In this document: positions 17,479 to 25,881 of the stretch, one piece after another | Layout: the number at the start of each line of letters is the position of its first letter | Position numbering within the stretch: the first letter of the stretch is position 1 | Source of the DNA: Devosia sp. 66-22 | GTDB lineage: Bacteria > Pseudomonadota > Alphaproteobacteria > Rhizobiales > Devosiaceae | Direction of reading: 5' to 3' | Length of the DNA stretch: 64,000 nt | Assembly: GCA_001899065.1 (NCBI GenBank) | Contig: MKUZ01000006.1 | Location: forward strand, 198,318-262,317 | Program-made: the position numbers and the translations under genes | Notes under the pieces: generated by a model | What the model was told of the DNA's origin: nothing | Seen by the model: the letters and a program-made list of their open reading frames with translations, nothing else | Databases searched by the model: none

Positions 17479-18395
17479 GTCGCGGCCTCCTTCTCGGCCT
17501 TCGATTTGCGCCGACCGATGCTGAGATAGATCAGCGCGAGGACGAGGTTGATCAGCATGATGATGACGCCCACGGCCGCCCCCTTGCCGAACTCGAAGTC
17601 GCGGAACGCCACGCGGTAGTTGTAGATGGAGAGCAGTTCCGTCCGGTAGGCGGGGCCGCCATGGGTGAGGAGGAACGGCGTGAAGACGTTGAACGTCCAC
17701 ATGGTGATGAGAATGAGGTCGGTGACGACGTGGCCGCGGATCAGCGGCAGCGCGATGTCGCGGAATTTCTGCCAGCTCGAGGCGCCCGCGACGTCGGCGG
17801 CCTGGAAGTAGCTCGGCGGGATCGAGGCGAAGGCCGAGTTGAACAGCATCATCGAGAAGGCGGCGCCGCGCCAGGTGTTGAAGATGACGATGACCCAGAA
17901 GGGCTGCTGCAGCAGGAAATCGCCCGGCGGCAGGCCGAGGCCGCGCATGATCATGTTGAGCGTGCCGTTGTCGTAATCGAGGAAGGCGAACCAGGCAAAG
18001 CCGATCACCACCTCGGGCAGGATCCAGGCGCCGATGACCATGGCCTCGACGAAGCGCTTGAGGCCGGGTCGGATGGCCTGCATGAGCCAGGCGAGAAGGA
18101 GCCCGAGCAGTGCCTGCCCGACCAGCGCGGAGAGCAGCACGAACTCGGTTGTGATGATGAGGGACGACCCGAACTGGCCGCGCGTGAAGAACGTCGCCGG
18201 ATCGAACAGGCGAACGTAGTTCTGGAGGCCGACGAATTCGGGATTGAGCGCCGTGCGACCGAGCAGCGTGCGGTTGGTGAAGGAGACGAAGATGACCCAG
18301 AAGAAGGGCAGCAGGATGAACAGCCCGACGAGGATCGCCCCGGGAGCGAGAAAGAGCGCAGCGACGCGACGGGAGAGGAGCGAGAACTGCTTCAC
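17475..18395 (-). CDS. CUT1 sugar ABC transporter permease (MalF-like)
   Basis: 306 residues. The N-terminus (FLAPGAILVGLFILLPFFWVIFVSFTNRTLLG) and EAA loop (SYFQAADVAGASSWQKFRDIALPLIRGHV) mark a MalF-type permease. It is separated from the binding-protein gene by a strong hairpin (18413-18442) and overlaps the MalG-like gene. The remaining helices cover the LLSALVGQALLGLLLAWLM and VIIMLINLVLALIYL stretches. Confidence 0.94.
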   Translation of the reverse strand: MKQFSLLSRRVAALFLAPGAILVGLFILLPFFWVIFVSFTNRTLLGRTALNPEFVGLQNYVRLFDPATFFTRGQFGSSLIITTEFVLLSALVGQALLGLLLAWLMQAIRPGLKRFVEAMVIGAWILPEVVIGFAWFAFLDYDNGTLNMIMRGLGLPPGDFLLQQPFWVIVIFNTWRGAAFSMMLFNSAFASIPPSYFQAADVAGASSWQKFRDIALPLIRGHVVTDLILITMWTFNVFTPFLLTHGGPAYRTELLSIYNYRVAFRDFEFGKGAAVGVIIMLINLVLALIYLSIGRRKSKAEKEAAT

Positions 18396-18412
18396 GGGGA
18401 GCTTCCCAGGAT

Positions 18413-18442
18413 GGGGCCCCTTCCGAGAACGGAAGGAGCCCC
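18413..18442 (-). terminator. Intergenic hairpin between binding-protein and permease genes
   Basis: GGGGC (18413-18417) and CCTTCC (18419-18424) pair with GGAAGG (18431-18436) and GCCCC (18438-18442), with one mismatch and a six-base loop. It lies between the binding-protein stop and the permease start, where it probably protects the upstream message and lowers permease expression. Confidence 0.65.
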
Positions 18443-18452
18443 GGGGGGAGGA

Positions 18453-19808
18453 TCAGAGCTTGCTGACGGTATTGTCCTCGCCAATGATGGCGATGACCGA
18501 GGTCTTGTACTGGGCCATGGCATCCTCGGGCGAGAGCTCGCCCGACACCACGCTCTCGGTCATGCGCTGAATTTCGGCGGAAACCTTGTTGTAGTTGGCG
18601 TCGTTCGGCCGTGCCGTGGTGAGCGGCAGCAGCGTCTGCGAGGTGGTGGTGAGGAACTCGGAGTTCGGAATCGCCACATCGTCGCGGGCGCGGATCGCCG
18701 GCTGGATCTTCTGGAACTCGTCGAGCATTTCGACCGAGTTCATGTAGGCGAGGAGGGCCCACGCCTCGGCCGGGTTCTTGGTCGCCGGGTTGAGCACGAA
18801 GCCCGTGCCGCCCGAGATGGTGACGAAGTCCTGGCCGCGCAGGCCCTTGCCCGGCTCCTGCGCCGGCATCTTGGCCCAGCCCACGACCTCGTCGCGGTTG
18901 GGGAGGCCAAATTCGGCATCCGGCCGCGTCACCGAACGCCAGAAATAGTCGCCCTCGACGAGGAGCGCCGTCTTGCCGTCACGGAAGTTGGCGAAGGACT
19001 GGTTGCGGCCGTCGGCGAGAAGCTGGGCGCGCTGGTCGCCCAGGCCCTCGTCCACATAGATTGTCTTGTAGAGGTTGAGCGTGTCGAGGATGCCCTGGCT
19101 CGAGACGATGAACTTGCCGTTCTCGTCGGTCACCTGCTCGCCGGTGCCCAGCAGCGCCATCCAGTAGCCCTGCATGGTGGTGGCTTCACCCATCGCCACG
19201 CCGGCGTTGAGCTGCAGCGGGAATTCGACGCCCGATGCCTTGAGCTTTCGGGCGGCGTCGAGAATTTCGGCCCAGTTGGCGGGTTGCCAATCGGCCGGCA
19301 GGCCGGCCTTTTCGAGCAGATCCTTGCGCGTGAAGATCATGCGCACGTCGGTGCCCTTGGCGATGCCATAGGGCTTGCCCTGGTAGCTGAGGAGGGCCTT
19401 GATGCCGTCGGAGATGTGCGACCAGCCTTCCCACGAATTGACCTCGGGGCCAGCCACTTCCTCGAGCGGCTTCAGCAGGCCGCCTTCAACGAAGCTCGGG
19501 ACGAGGAAGCCGTCGAAGCCGGATACGTCCGAGCCGGCGCCGGTGGAGAAGTCGAGCGCGAGCTGCTGGGTGTATTGCTCGTCGGTGCCGCCGAACTCGT
19601 TGAGAGTGACGTTCACCTCCTTGCCTTCGGCCTTCATCTTCTCGGTGAAGGCGGGGATCAGCTTGGTCTTGATAAAGATCGCGTCGTTGCTGTTGGCGCC
19701 GCCTTCGACGCAGCGGCAGCTCACCGTCAGGTCGACGGCGAAAGCGGGCGTAACAAGCGTGGTGATAGTAGCAAGGCCGAGATACAGGGCCCGCAGACGA
19801 TTGCTCAT
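18453..19808 (-). CDS. Extracellular sugar-binding protein, family 1 (CUT1)
   Basis: 451 residues. Signal peptide MSNRLRALYLGLATITTLVT ending at PAFA, then mature sequence starting VDLTVSCRCVEG. Later motifs include ALDFSTGAGSDVSGFDGF, YGIAKGTDVRMIFTRKDLLEKAGL and GTGFVLNPATKNPAEAWALLAYMNS, typical of MalE-like proteins. ATG at 19808 is chosen over 19871 because GGAGGAG precedes it and the signal peptide starts there. It heads the operon binding protein, two permeases, ATPase, CehA-type hydrolase, and is divergent from a LacI gene with a shared operator type. Confidence 0.94.
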   Translation of the reverse strand: MSNRLRALYLGLATITTLVTPAFAVDLTVSCRCVEGGANSNDAIFIKTKLIPAFTEKMKAEGKEVNVTLNEFGGTDEQYTQQLALDFSTGAGSDVSGFDGFLVPSFVEGGLLKPLEEVAGPEVNSWEGWSHISDGIKALLSYQGKPYGIAKGTDVRMIFTRKDLLEKAGLPADWQPANWAEILDAARKLKASGVEFPLQLNAGVAMGEATTMQGYWMALLGTGEQVTDENGKFIVSSQGILDTLNLYKTIYVDEGLGDQRAQLLADGRNQSFANFRDGKTALLVEGDYFWRSVTRPDAEFGLPNRDEVVGWAKMPAQEPGKGLRGQDFVTISGGTGFVLNPATKNPAEAWALLAYMNSVEMLDEFQKIQPAIRARDDVAIPNSEFLTTTSQTLLPLTTARPNDANYNKVSAEIQRMTESVVSGELSPEDAMAQYKTSVIAIIGEDNTVSKL

Positions 19809-19887
19809 CGCAAAACTCCTCCCATGTGATGGCTCCGGATTTTCCCGGTCGCCGGCATTGGTCTTCCGCAAAGAAGACGACCGAGAA

Positions 19888-19901
19888 TGAACACGTTTTC
19901 A
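19888..19901. promoter_or_regulatory. Candidate LacI operator upstream of the CUT1 operon
   Basis: TGAACACGTTTTCA is palindromic at six of seven pairs with a central CG, about 80 bases upstream of the binding-protein start. It differs by one base from the site at 20052-20065 before the divergent LacI gene. Confidence 0.65.
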
Positions 19902-20051
19902 CTTCGCGTCAATCAGGACGCGACAAGAATCCCGGCGGGCGATTCTGACGCACGTGAACAATTCCACGGCTTTGCGACGCCCTCGTGACACTATCGGCTA
20001 GAACATCGACCCTGCGCCGCTTGACAGTGAGTGACCGCAGGGTCAGAGAAT

Positions 20052-20065
20052 TGAACACGCTTTCA
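20052..20065. promoter_or_regulatory. Candidate LacI operator upstream of the LacI gene
   Basis: TGAACACGCTTTCA, 13 of 14 bases identical to 19888-19901. It lies 36 bases before the ATG at 20102, which also argues that the LacI coding region starts at or near 20102 and not at the upstream open frame start at 19985. Confidence 0.6.
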
Positions 20066-20101
20066 GCGAAATCGGAGCAGACGGTGGACAAGGACGGCCA
20101 G

Positions 20102-21124
20102 ATGGCACGTGGGCGGGCAACCGCCGAAATGGTGGCACGCCAGGCCAACGTCTCCCGCGTGGCCGTGTCGCGCGCCTTCAACTCGCACACCTCGCTCAAG
20201 CCGGAAAAACGGGAGCTGATCCTTAGGATCGCACAGGAGCTCAACTATACCCCCGACCGCGCGGCGCGGGCTCTCGTCAGCGGCAGGACGCACCTGATCG
20301 GCGTTATCGTGCCCGACGTGTGCAGCTATTGGGAAAGCCAGGAGATCGACGCGCTGACCACCGCGCTCCAGAACGAAGGTTTCGCCACGCTGCTGTTCAA
20401 GACGCGCTCCGACTTCAGCATGGATGAGAAGCTGCTGGCCTATATGCGCGGCTTCAACCCCGACTCCGTCATCGCGTTCATGGAGAACGTCAGGCCCTCG
20501 ACGCTGGTCCGGTTCCTCGACCGCGCGGTGCCGATCTACGTGCACTACCCCCATCCCGATGCGGAGGATGATGGCGAGGACGGCCCGCTCTACGATCGGC
20601 TCAATGTTCTGCAGCACGGGGGCATCGACCAGGCGGTGGCGCTGCTGCAGGGATACAACACGCGGCGCATCGTCTACCTCTCCGGCGCGGTGAAATCGCG
20701 CTCCAACGTCGCCCGCGAGAAGATGCTGCGAACGGTGATGGCTGCACGCGGGCTTCCCCCGCCCAGGGTGGTCATCGGCGACTATAGCTACGATACCGCC
20801 TATGCCGCGACCATCGACCTGTTCCGTGTCGGCGATGGCGCCGACGCGATCTTCGCCTCCAATGACGTCAGCGCGTTCGGGGTGATCGATGCGTTGCGCC
20901 ATGAGCTGGGACTACGCGTGCCCGAGGACGTGAAGGTGGTGGGTTTCGACGATATCGCGCAGTCGCACTGGAAAAGCTACGACCTCACCACGGTGAAGTT
21001 CGACCTGAGCGAACGCGTGCGGGCGCTGGTGCGGCTGATCCTGCGCCGGCTCAACGAGCCCGACGCGCCGGCGCTGCAGGAGACGTTGCATACGAGTCTC
21101 GTCGTTCGGGGCACGGTGGGCTGA
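20102..21124 (+). CDS. LacI-family transcriptional regulator
   Basis: 340 residues. The helix-turn-helix and hinge (TAEMVARQANVSRVAVSRAFNSHTSLKPEKRELILRIAQELNYTPDRAARALVSG) begin a few residues after the start. The effector domain follows (HLIGVIVPDVCSYWESQEIDALTTAL, FASNDVSAFGVIDAL, VVGFDDIAQSHWKSYDLTTVKFDLSERVRALVRLI). ATG at 20102 was chosen from GGA spacing, family length and the upstream operator; GTG at 20084 is an alternative. It is five bases from the GH38-like gene, so the two form an operon, and is divergent from the CUT1/CehA operon. It probably represses both transcription units in the absence of the imported sugar. Confidence 0.93.
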   Translation: MARGRATAEMVARQANVSRVAVSRAFNSHTSLKPEKRELILRIAQELNYTPDRAARALVSGRTHLIGVIVPDVCSYWESQEIDALTTALQNEGFATLLFKTRSDFSMDEKLLAYMRGFNPDSVIAFMENVRPSTLVRFLDRAVPIYVHYPHPDAEDDGEDGPLYDRLNVLQHGGIDQAVALLQGYNTRRIVYLSGAVKSRSNVAREKMLRTVMAARGLPPPRVVIGDYSYDTAYAATIDLFRVGDGADAIFASNDVSAFGVIDALRHELGLRVPEDVKVVGFDDIAQSHWKSYDLTTVKFDLSERVRALVRLILRRLNEPDAPALQETLHTSLVVRGTVG

Positions 21125-21129
21125 CCCCG

Positions 21130-23028
21130 ATGGCCGACAGGCGTATCCACCTGGTCTTCAAGACCCATCTCGATATCGGCTTCACCGATCACGCGGCGCG
21201 CGTGCGGCGGCAGTATCACGAGCAGTTCATTCCGCAGGCGATCGCGACGGGCGAGCATTTCTACGCCGAGAATCCGGAGCGTCCGGCCTTCATCTGGACG
21301 ACGGGCGCCTGGCTGATCCACGACCATCTCGCGACGCAGGATGCGGACAAGGTCAGGCGGCTCGAACGCGCGGTCGAGCGCGGCCTGATCGCCTGGCATG
21401 CGCTGCCTTTCACCACGCACACCGAGCTGATGTCCCCTGCCCTGTTCCGCGCCGGGCTGAGCTACGGGCAGGAACTCGACAAGCGCTTCGGCCGAACCAC
21501 CAGCGCCGCCAAGATGACTGACGTGCCCGGGCACACGCTGGGCATGGTGCCACCCATGGCACAGGCTGGAATCACATTCCTGCATCTGGGCGTCAACACG
21601 GCAAGCCCCGTACCCGACGTGCCGCCGATCTTCCGCTGGCGCGCGCCCGACGGCGCAGAGATCGTCGTGATGTATCAGGGTTCATACGGCGAGACGGATT
21701 TCCCCGCGGGCCCCGACACAGGACTGAGTTTCGCGCATACGAGCGACAATATCGGACCGCAAAGCGTGGCCCAGACGGTGGACGTGATGCGCGCGATGCA
21801 GCACGCGCACCCCGATGCCGAGATCGTCGCCTCGACGCTCGACGCGTTCGGGGCGCAGATGTGGGCACGGCGGGAGCAGTTTCCCGTGGTGACGCAGGAG
21901 ATCGGCGACAGCTGGATCCACGGCACCGCGAGCGACCCGCACAAGCTGGCGCAGTTTCGCGCACTGCAGCGGCTCCATGACGGCTTCGACGAGCCGACAC
22001 CGGAGCGGCGGGCCTTCGGCCGCGGGCTGACGCTGGTGGCCGAACATACCTGGGGCGTCGACATCAAGACCTATCTGCGCGACGAGACCGCGTGGGACCG
22101 CACCGATTTCGATGCCGCACGGGCGAACGACTACCGCTTCGCCTATGCCGAGCAATCGTGGACCGAACAGCGCGCATACATCGCCGCGGCGCTGGCGTCG
22201 CTTGCACCGGCGGATCGTGCGGCTGCCGCGGGTGCGTTGAGCGAGCTCGACGTTCCGGCAGCGAACGACGCCGCCGCCGGCACGGCCCTTCGCGACAATG
22301 GCTGGACGGCCGATCTCGACGCGGCGACCGGCGACATTGCGCAGCTCACGGCGCCGGACGGCACTGTCATTGCCGGCGTGGACGGTTCGCTGCTCGGCTA
22401 CCGCCACGAAAGCTACGACTCGACGGAGCTGCAACGGCACCTCGACAGCTACCTCCAGCACCGCGCCGAATGGGCGGTGCTCGACCACGACAAGCCGGGG
22501 CTCGACAGGGCTCGCACGGCGGAGACAGCGGCGTTCGCACCGCTGCACAAGGGTGGCGGCATCGCCCAGATGCCGGATCGGGCGCAGGCCGAACTGGGCG
22601 CTCCCGCACGGGTGGAGCTTTCGATCCGCGGCCTCGACGCGCGGCGTGTCGAGATCAGGCTCGTGCTGCGCGACAAGCCGGCCAACCGCATGCCCGAGGC
22701 GGGCTTCCTGTCGCTGACGCCGGCGGGCGCCGCGGACTGGGCCCTGCGCAAGATGGGCCTGTGGAACGATGGCAAGAACATCGTTCGCCGCGGCGGCGGG
22801 CAGTTGCAGGCGGTCGAGGCGGTACGGGCCGGCGAGATCACCGTCACGCCGCTCGACAGCGCGCTCGTCGCGCCGGCGGGCGCACCGTTCATGCCGTTCC
22901 AGCCGGAAGAACCCGACTACGGCAGAGGCGTGCGCTTCAATCTCTACAACAACAAATGGGGCACCAATTTCCCCATGTGGTGGGAGGGCAGCATCGCCTT
23001 CCGCTTTGTGCTCGACCTCGGCGGCTAG
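21130..23028 (+). CDS. GH38-like glycosidase (DUF5054-type)
   Basis: 632 residues. The N-terminal half resembles the glycoside hydrolase family 38 catalytic barrel: His13-x-Asp15 in KTHLDIGFTD as metal ligands and Asp131 in KMTDVPGHTLGM at the nucleophile position (compare DPFGH in alpha-mannosidases). The C-terminal half is beta-rich and ends in NNKWGTNFPMWWEGSIAFRFVLDL. DUF5054-type proteins with this layout are mostly uncharacterised. No signal peptide, so cytoplasmic. It is co-transcribed with a LacI gene and divergent from a sugar importer, so it probably cleaves the imported glycoside. Its stop overlaps that of the MerR gene on the other strand. Confidence 0.8.
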   Translation: MADRRIHLVFKTHLDIGFTDHAARVRRQYHEQFIPQAIATGEHFYAENPERPAFIWTTGAWLIHDHLATQDADKVRRLERAVERGLIAWHALPFTTHTELMSPALFRAGLSYGQELDKRFGRTTSAAKMTDVPGHTLGMVPPMAQAGITFLHLGVNTASPVPDVPPIFRWRAPDGAEIVVMYQGSYGETDFPAGPDTGLSFAHTSDNIGPQSVAQTVDVMRAMQHAHPDAEIVASTLDAFGAQMWARREQFPVVTQEIGDSWIHGTASDPHKLAQFRALQRLHDGFDEPTPERRAFGRGLTLVAEHTWGVDIKTYLRDETAWDRTDFDAARANDYRFAYAEQSWTEQRAYIAAALASLAPADRAAAAGALSELDVPAANDAAAGTALRDNGWTADLDAATGDIAQLTAPDGTVIAGVDGSLLGYRHESYDSTELQRHLDSYLQHRAEWAVLDHDKPGLDRARTAETAAFAPLHKGGGIAQMPDRAQAELGAPARVELSIRGLDARRVEIRLVLRDKPANRMPEAGFLSLTPAGAADWALRKMGLWNDGKNIVRRGGGQLQAVEAVRAGEITVTPLDSALVAPAGAPFMPFQPEEPDYGRGVRFNLYNNKWGTNFPMWWEGSIAFRFVLDLGG

Positions 23029-23453
23029 TCGCCCAGCCGGCCATGCTCGTGCGTGCCGTCGGCGAGGATTTCGATCACGCGGCACTCGCCGACGTGACCA
23101 TGCGCGCAATTGTCCGCCATCCGTTCGAGCTCGCGCTCCAGCGCGCGGAGGCGACTGATGCGCGCGCGCACTTCGAGCAGGCGATCACGGGCGATGGCGT
23201 CGGCGGCCGCGCAGGACTGCTGCGGATTGTCCTGCAGGGAGAGCAGCGTGCGGATGGCGTCGACGTCGAAGCCGAGCTCCCGCGCATGGCGGATGAAGGC
23301 GAGCCGCTTGAGCTCGTCGTCGCCATAGAGGCGCCGGTTGCTGCCGGTGCGCGGCGGCGCCGGAAGCAGGCCGATCTCCTCGTAGTAGCGGATGGTGGGC
23401 ACCTTGACGCCGCTCTGTTCGGCGGCGCGCCCGATGGGAAATCCTGCGCTCAT
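23025..23453 (-). CDS. MerR-family heavy-metal regulator (ZntR/CadR/PbrR type)
   Basis: 142 residues. The MerR winged helix is near residues 5-75 (FPIGRAAEQSGVKVPTIRYYEEIGLLPAPPRTGSNRRLYGDDELKRLAFIRHARELGF). A dimerisation helix follows, with C-terminal metal-site candidates (SCAAAD near 80, DNCAHGHVGECRVIEIL near 113-129). The Cys-x-His/Cys pattern fits Zn, Cd or Pb sensing. Divergent from the P-type ATPase gene, whose promoter has a MerR-type dyad between its -35 and -10 regions. ATG at 23453 has GGAG upstream. It should activate the ATPase by DNA distortion when metal is bound. Confidence 0.9.
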   Translation of the reverse strand: MSAGFPIGRAAEQSGVKVPTIRYYEEIGLLPAPPRTGSNRRLYGDDELKRLAFIRHARELGFDVDAIRTLLSLQDNPQQSCAAADAIARDRLLEVRARISRLRALERELERMADNCAHGHVGECRVIEILADGTHEHGRLGD

Positions 23454-23460
23454 TGCTATT

Positions 23461-23475
23461 CTCCAGTGACTATAG
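23461..23475 (-). promoter_or_regulatory. Possible second MerR-type half-dyad before the regulator gene
   Basis: On the minus strand CTATAGTCACTGGAG resembles the CTATAGTxACTxGAG pattern of CadR/PbrR boxes. It overlaps the ribosome-binding site of the regulator, so binding could autorepress. The dyad is imperfect. Confidence 0.3.
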
Positions 23476-23542
23476 ATTAGGGCGCCCGCCCGCGAGGTGA
23501 AAGGGGCCGGGGGGCCCTCTCCGTCTCGTGATCGATTGGGCC

Positions 23543-23570
23543 TTGATCCTCCAGTGGCTAGAGGTTGTAC
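23543..23570 (+). promoter_or_regulatory. MerR-type promoter/operator of the metal ATPase
   Basis: TTGATC (-35-like, 23543-23548) is followed by the dyad CCTCCAGTGGCTAGAGG (23548-23564) and a poor -10 around 23565-23570. A dyad inside an over-long spacer is the hallmark of MerR-activated promoters. It is 30 bases upstream of the ATPase start and next to the MerR gene. Confidence 0.7.
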
Positions 23571-23599
23571 GCCAGCGCTCAATTGAAGGAGCGACTCGA

Positions 23600-25825
23600 A
23601 TGGCAGACCCCGTGATCGACACGAAATTCCGGGTGGACGGAATGGATTGCGCCGCCTGCGCGCAGAAGATCGACGCGGCGACGCGCCGGGTTTCGGGCGT
23701 TTCGGACGTAGAGGTGTCGGTGACCGCCGGGGTGATGAAGGTGACCCACGCGGCGCAGACCGATCTCGACGAGATCGTCCGGCGAGTCGACAGCGTGGGC
23801 TACCGCGCCGCGCCGCTGGCCAAGGCGGAGGTCCCTGTGGCAACCCCAAGCGCAGCGGGCGGACATGACCACGATCACGACCATGATCACGATCACGGCG
23901 GTGACCAGCAGGACAAGCTGGAGGGCCTGCACGGCCATGACCACGGCAGCGCGGATGGTCCGTGGTGGATGGCGCGCAAGGCACAATTGACGCTGCTGTG
24001 CGGCGCCGCCATCGCGGCGGCGTTTGTCCTCGTCCGCTTCTTCCCCGACTACCACCAGTGGATCTTCACGGCAGCGATGCTGGTGGGGCTGATCCCGATC
24101 GCGCGGCGGGCCTTCATGGGCGCCATCAACGGCGCGCCGTTCACGATCGAGACGCTGATGACGGTCGCGGCGGTGGGCGCGGTGTTCATCGGCGCCAGCG
24201 AGGAAGCGGCCGTCGTGGTGATCCTGTTTCTCGTGGGCGAACTGCTCGAAGGCATCGCCACCGGCCGAGCGCGCGCCAGCATCAAGGCGCTGGCGGATCT
24301 CGTGCCCAAGATGGCGCTGGTCGAAGCCAATGGCGCCACCACGGAGGTGCCGGCGGAGAGGCTGAGGGTCAACAGCATCATCCTCGTCCGGCCCGGCGAC
24401 CGGATTGCGGCCGACGGCGTCATCGTGTCGGGCGAGAGCGCCGTGGACGAAGCCCCGGTCACCGGCGAGTCGATGCCCAAGCGCAAGGCCGAGGGCGACG
24501 AGGTCTATGCGGGCACGATCAACGCCGAAGGCGCGCTGCGCGTCCGGGTCACGGCCGCCGCCGCCGACAACACGATCGCCCGCATCGTCAAGCTGGTGGA
24601 AGAGGCGCAGGAATCGAAGGCGCCGACCGAGCGGTTCATCGAGAAATTCTCGCGCTACTACACGCCGGGCGTCATGATCGTTGCCGCCCTGATCGCGATC
24701 GTGCCGCCGCTGGTGGCCGGGCAGAGCTGGAGCGAGTGGGTCTACAAAGGCCTCGCTGTGCTGCTGATCGGCTGCCCGTGCGCGCTGGTGATCTCGACGC
24801 CCGCCGCCATCGCCGCGGCACTCTCGGCGGGGGCGCGGCGCGGCCTGTTGATGAAGGGCGGCGCGGTGCTCGAGGGCCTGGGCAAGGTCAACCAGGTGGC
24901 GCTCGACAAGACCGGCACGCTGACCGAGGGCAAGCCCAGGGTCACCGACGTCATCGGCGTCGCGCGCAGCGAGCACGACGTGCTGCGCCTCGCGGCGGCG
25001 CTCGAGATCGGCTCGAGCCATCCGCTCGCCACGGCGATCCTAGCGAAGGCCGCCGAGAAGGGCATCGCGGTCGAAGCGGCGCTGGCCGGCGGCGCGGTCG
25101 GGGGCAAGGGTGTCACCGGGCGCGTCGGCGAGGATCAGCTGTTCCTCGGCTCGCCGCGCGCGGCTGCCGAGAAGTTCAAGCTGCCGGCCGAGCTCGAGGC
25201 GCGGATCACCGCGCTCAATGACGAGGGCAAGACGGTGTCGGTGCTGCTGGTCAATCGCGCGGTGGCCGGTGCCATCGCCATGCGCGACGAACCGCGCGAC
25301 GACGCGAGGGACGGCATCGCCGCGCTGAAGCGAATCGGCGCCGAGGTGGTGATGCTCACCGGTGACAACAAGCGCACCGCCTCCGCCATTGCCGCCGAGC
25401 TCGGCCTCGAACCGCGCGCCGAGCTGCTGCCCGAGGACAAGCAGAAGATCGTCGGCGAGCTGCGCGCGCAGGGCAAGGTCGTCGCCAAGGTCGGGGACGG
25501 CATCAACGATGCCCCCGCGCTCGCGGCGGCCGATGTCGGCATCGCGATGGGCGGCGGCACCGACGTGGCGCTCGAGACGGCGGACGCCGCCGTGCTGCAT
25601 GGCCGCGTGATCGACATCGCCAACATGATCGTCCTGTCGCGGGCCACCACGAGCAACATCTGGCAGAACATCGCCATTTCGCTCGGCCTCAAGGGCTTCT
25701 TTCTCGTCACGACCGTGATGGGCGTGACGGGACTGTGGCCGGCCATCCTCGCCGACACGGGCGCGACCGTGCTGGTGACCGCCAATGCGATGCGCCTGCT
25801 GGCCTGGCGAGGCATCGAGAGATAG
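23600..25825 (+). CDS. zntA: Heavy-metal-translocating P1B-type ATPase (Zn/Cd/Pb)
   Basis: 741 residues. N-terminal HMA domain with GMDCAAC (Cys17/Cys20), then a His-rich linker (about 89-117, alternating His-Asp and GHDHGS) likely to bind Zn. Helices follow, with the CPC metal-site motif at 392-394 (LIGCPCALVIS), phosphorylation motif DKTGTLT from 436, SSHPLA, MLTGDN and GDGINDAPALAAADVGIAMGGGTD. These place it among ZntA/CadA exporters in the inner membrane. ATG at 23600 is preceded by GAAGGAG; the upstream in-frame start at 23528 lies before the MerR-type promoter and is rejected. Regulated by the divergent MerR protein. The symbol is the family name. Confidence 0.94.
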   Translation: MADPVIDTKFRVDGMDCAACAQKIDAATRRVSGVSDVEVSVTAGVMKVTHAAQTDLDEIVRRVDSVGYRAAPLAKAEVPVATPSAAGGHDHDHDHDHDHGGDQQDKLEGLHGHDHGSADGPWWMARKAQLTLLCGAAIAAAFVLVRFFPDYHQWIFTAAMLVGLIPIARRAFMGAINGAPFTIETLMTVAAVGAVFIGASEEAAVVVILFLVGELLEGIATGRARASIKALADLVPKMALVEANGATTEVPAERLRVNSIILVRPGDRIAADGVIVSGESAVDEAPVTGESMPKRKAEGDEVYAGTINAEGALRVRVTAAAADNTIARIVKLVEEAQESKAPTERFIEKFSRYYTPGVMIVAALIAIVPPLVAGQSWSEWVYKGLAVLLIGCPCALVISTPAAIAAALSAGARRGLLMKGGAVLEGLGKVNQVALDKTGTLTEGKPRVTDVIGVARSEHDVLRLAAALEIGSSHPLATAILAKAAEKGIAVEAALAGGAVGGKGVTGRVGEDQLFLGSPRAAAEKFKLPAELEARITALNDEGKTVSVLLVNRAVAGAIAMRDEPRDDARDGIAALKRIGAEVVMLTGDNKRTASAIAAELGLEPRAELLPEDKQKIVGELRAQGKVVAKVGDGINDAPALAAADVGIAMGGGTDVALETADAAVLHGRVIDIANMIVLSRATTSNIWQNIAISLGLKGFFLVTTVMGVTGLWPAILADTGATVLVTANAMRLLAWRGIER

Positions 25826-25881
25826 CGCCGCACAGATAGCAGCCGGACACAGCGACGACGCCCTTGCTGGAGGCGGCGCCG

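Noticed and set aside
19861..19878. GTCTTC-N6-GAAGAC inverted repeat in the CUT1 leader, sharing GAAGACGACCGAGA with 2638-2651
   Set aside because: The 14-base match has no shared context and the arms are short; probably coincidence.
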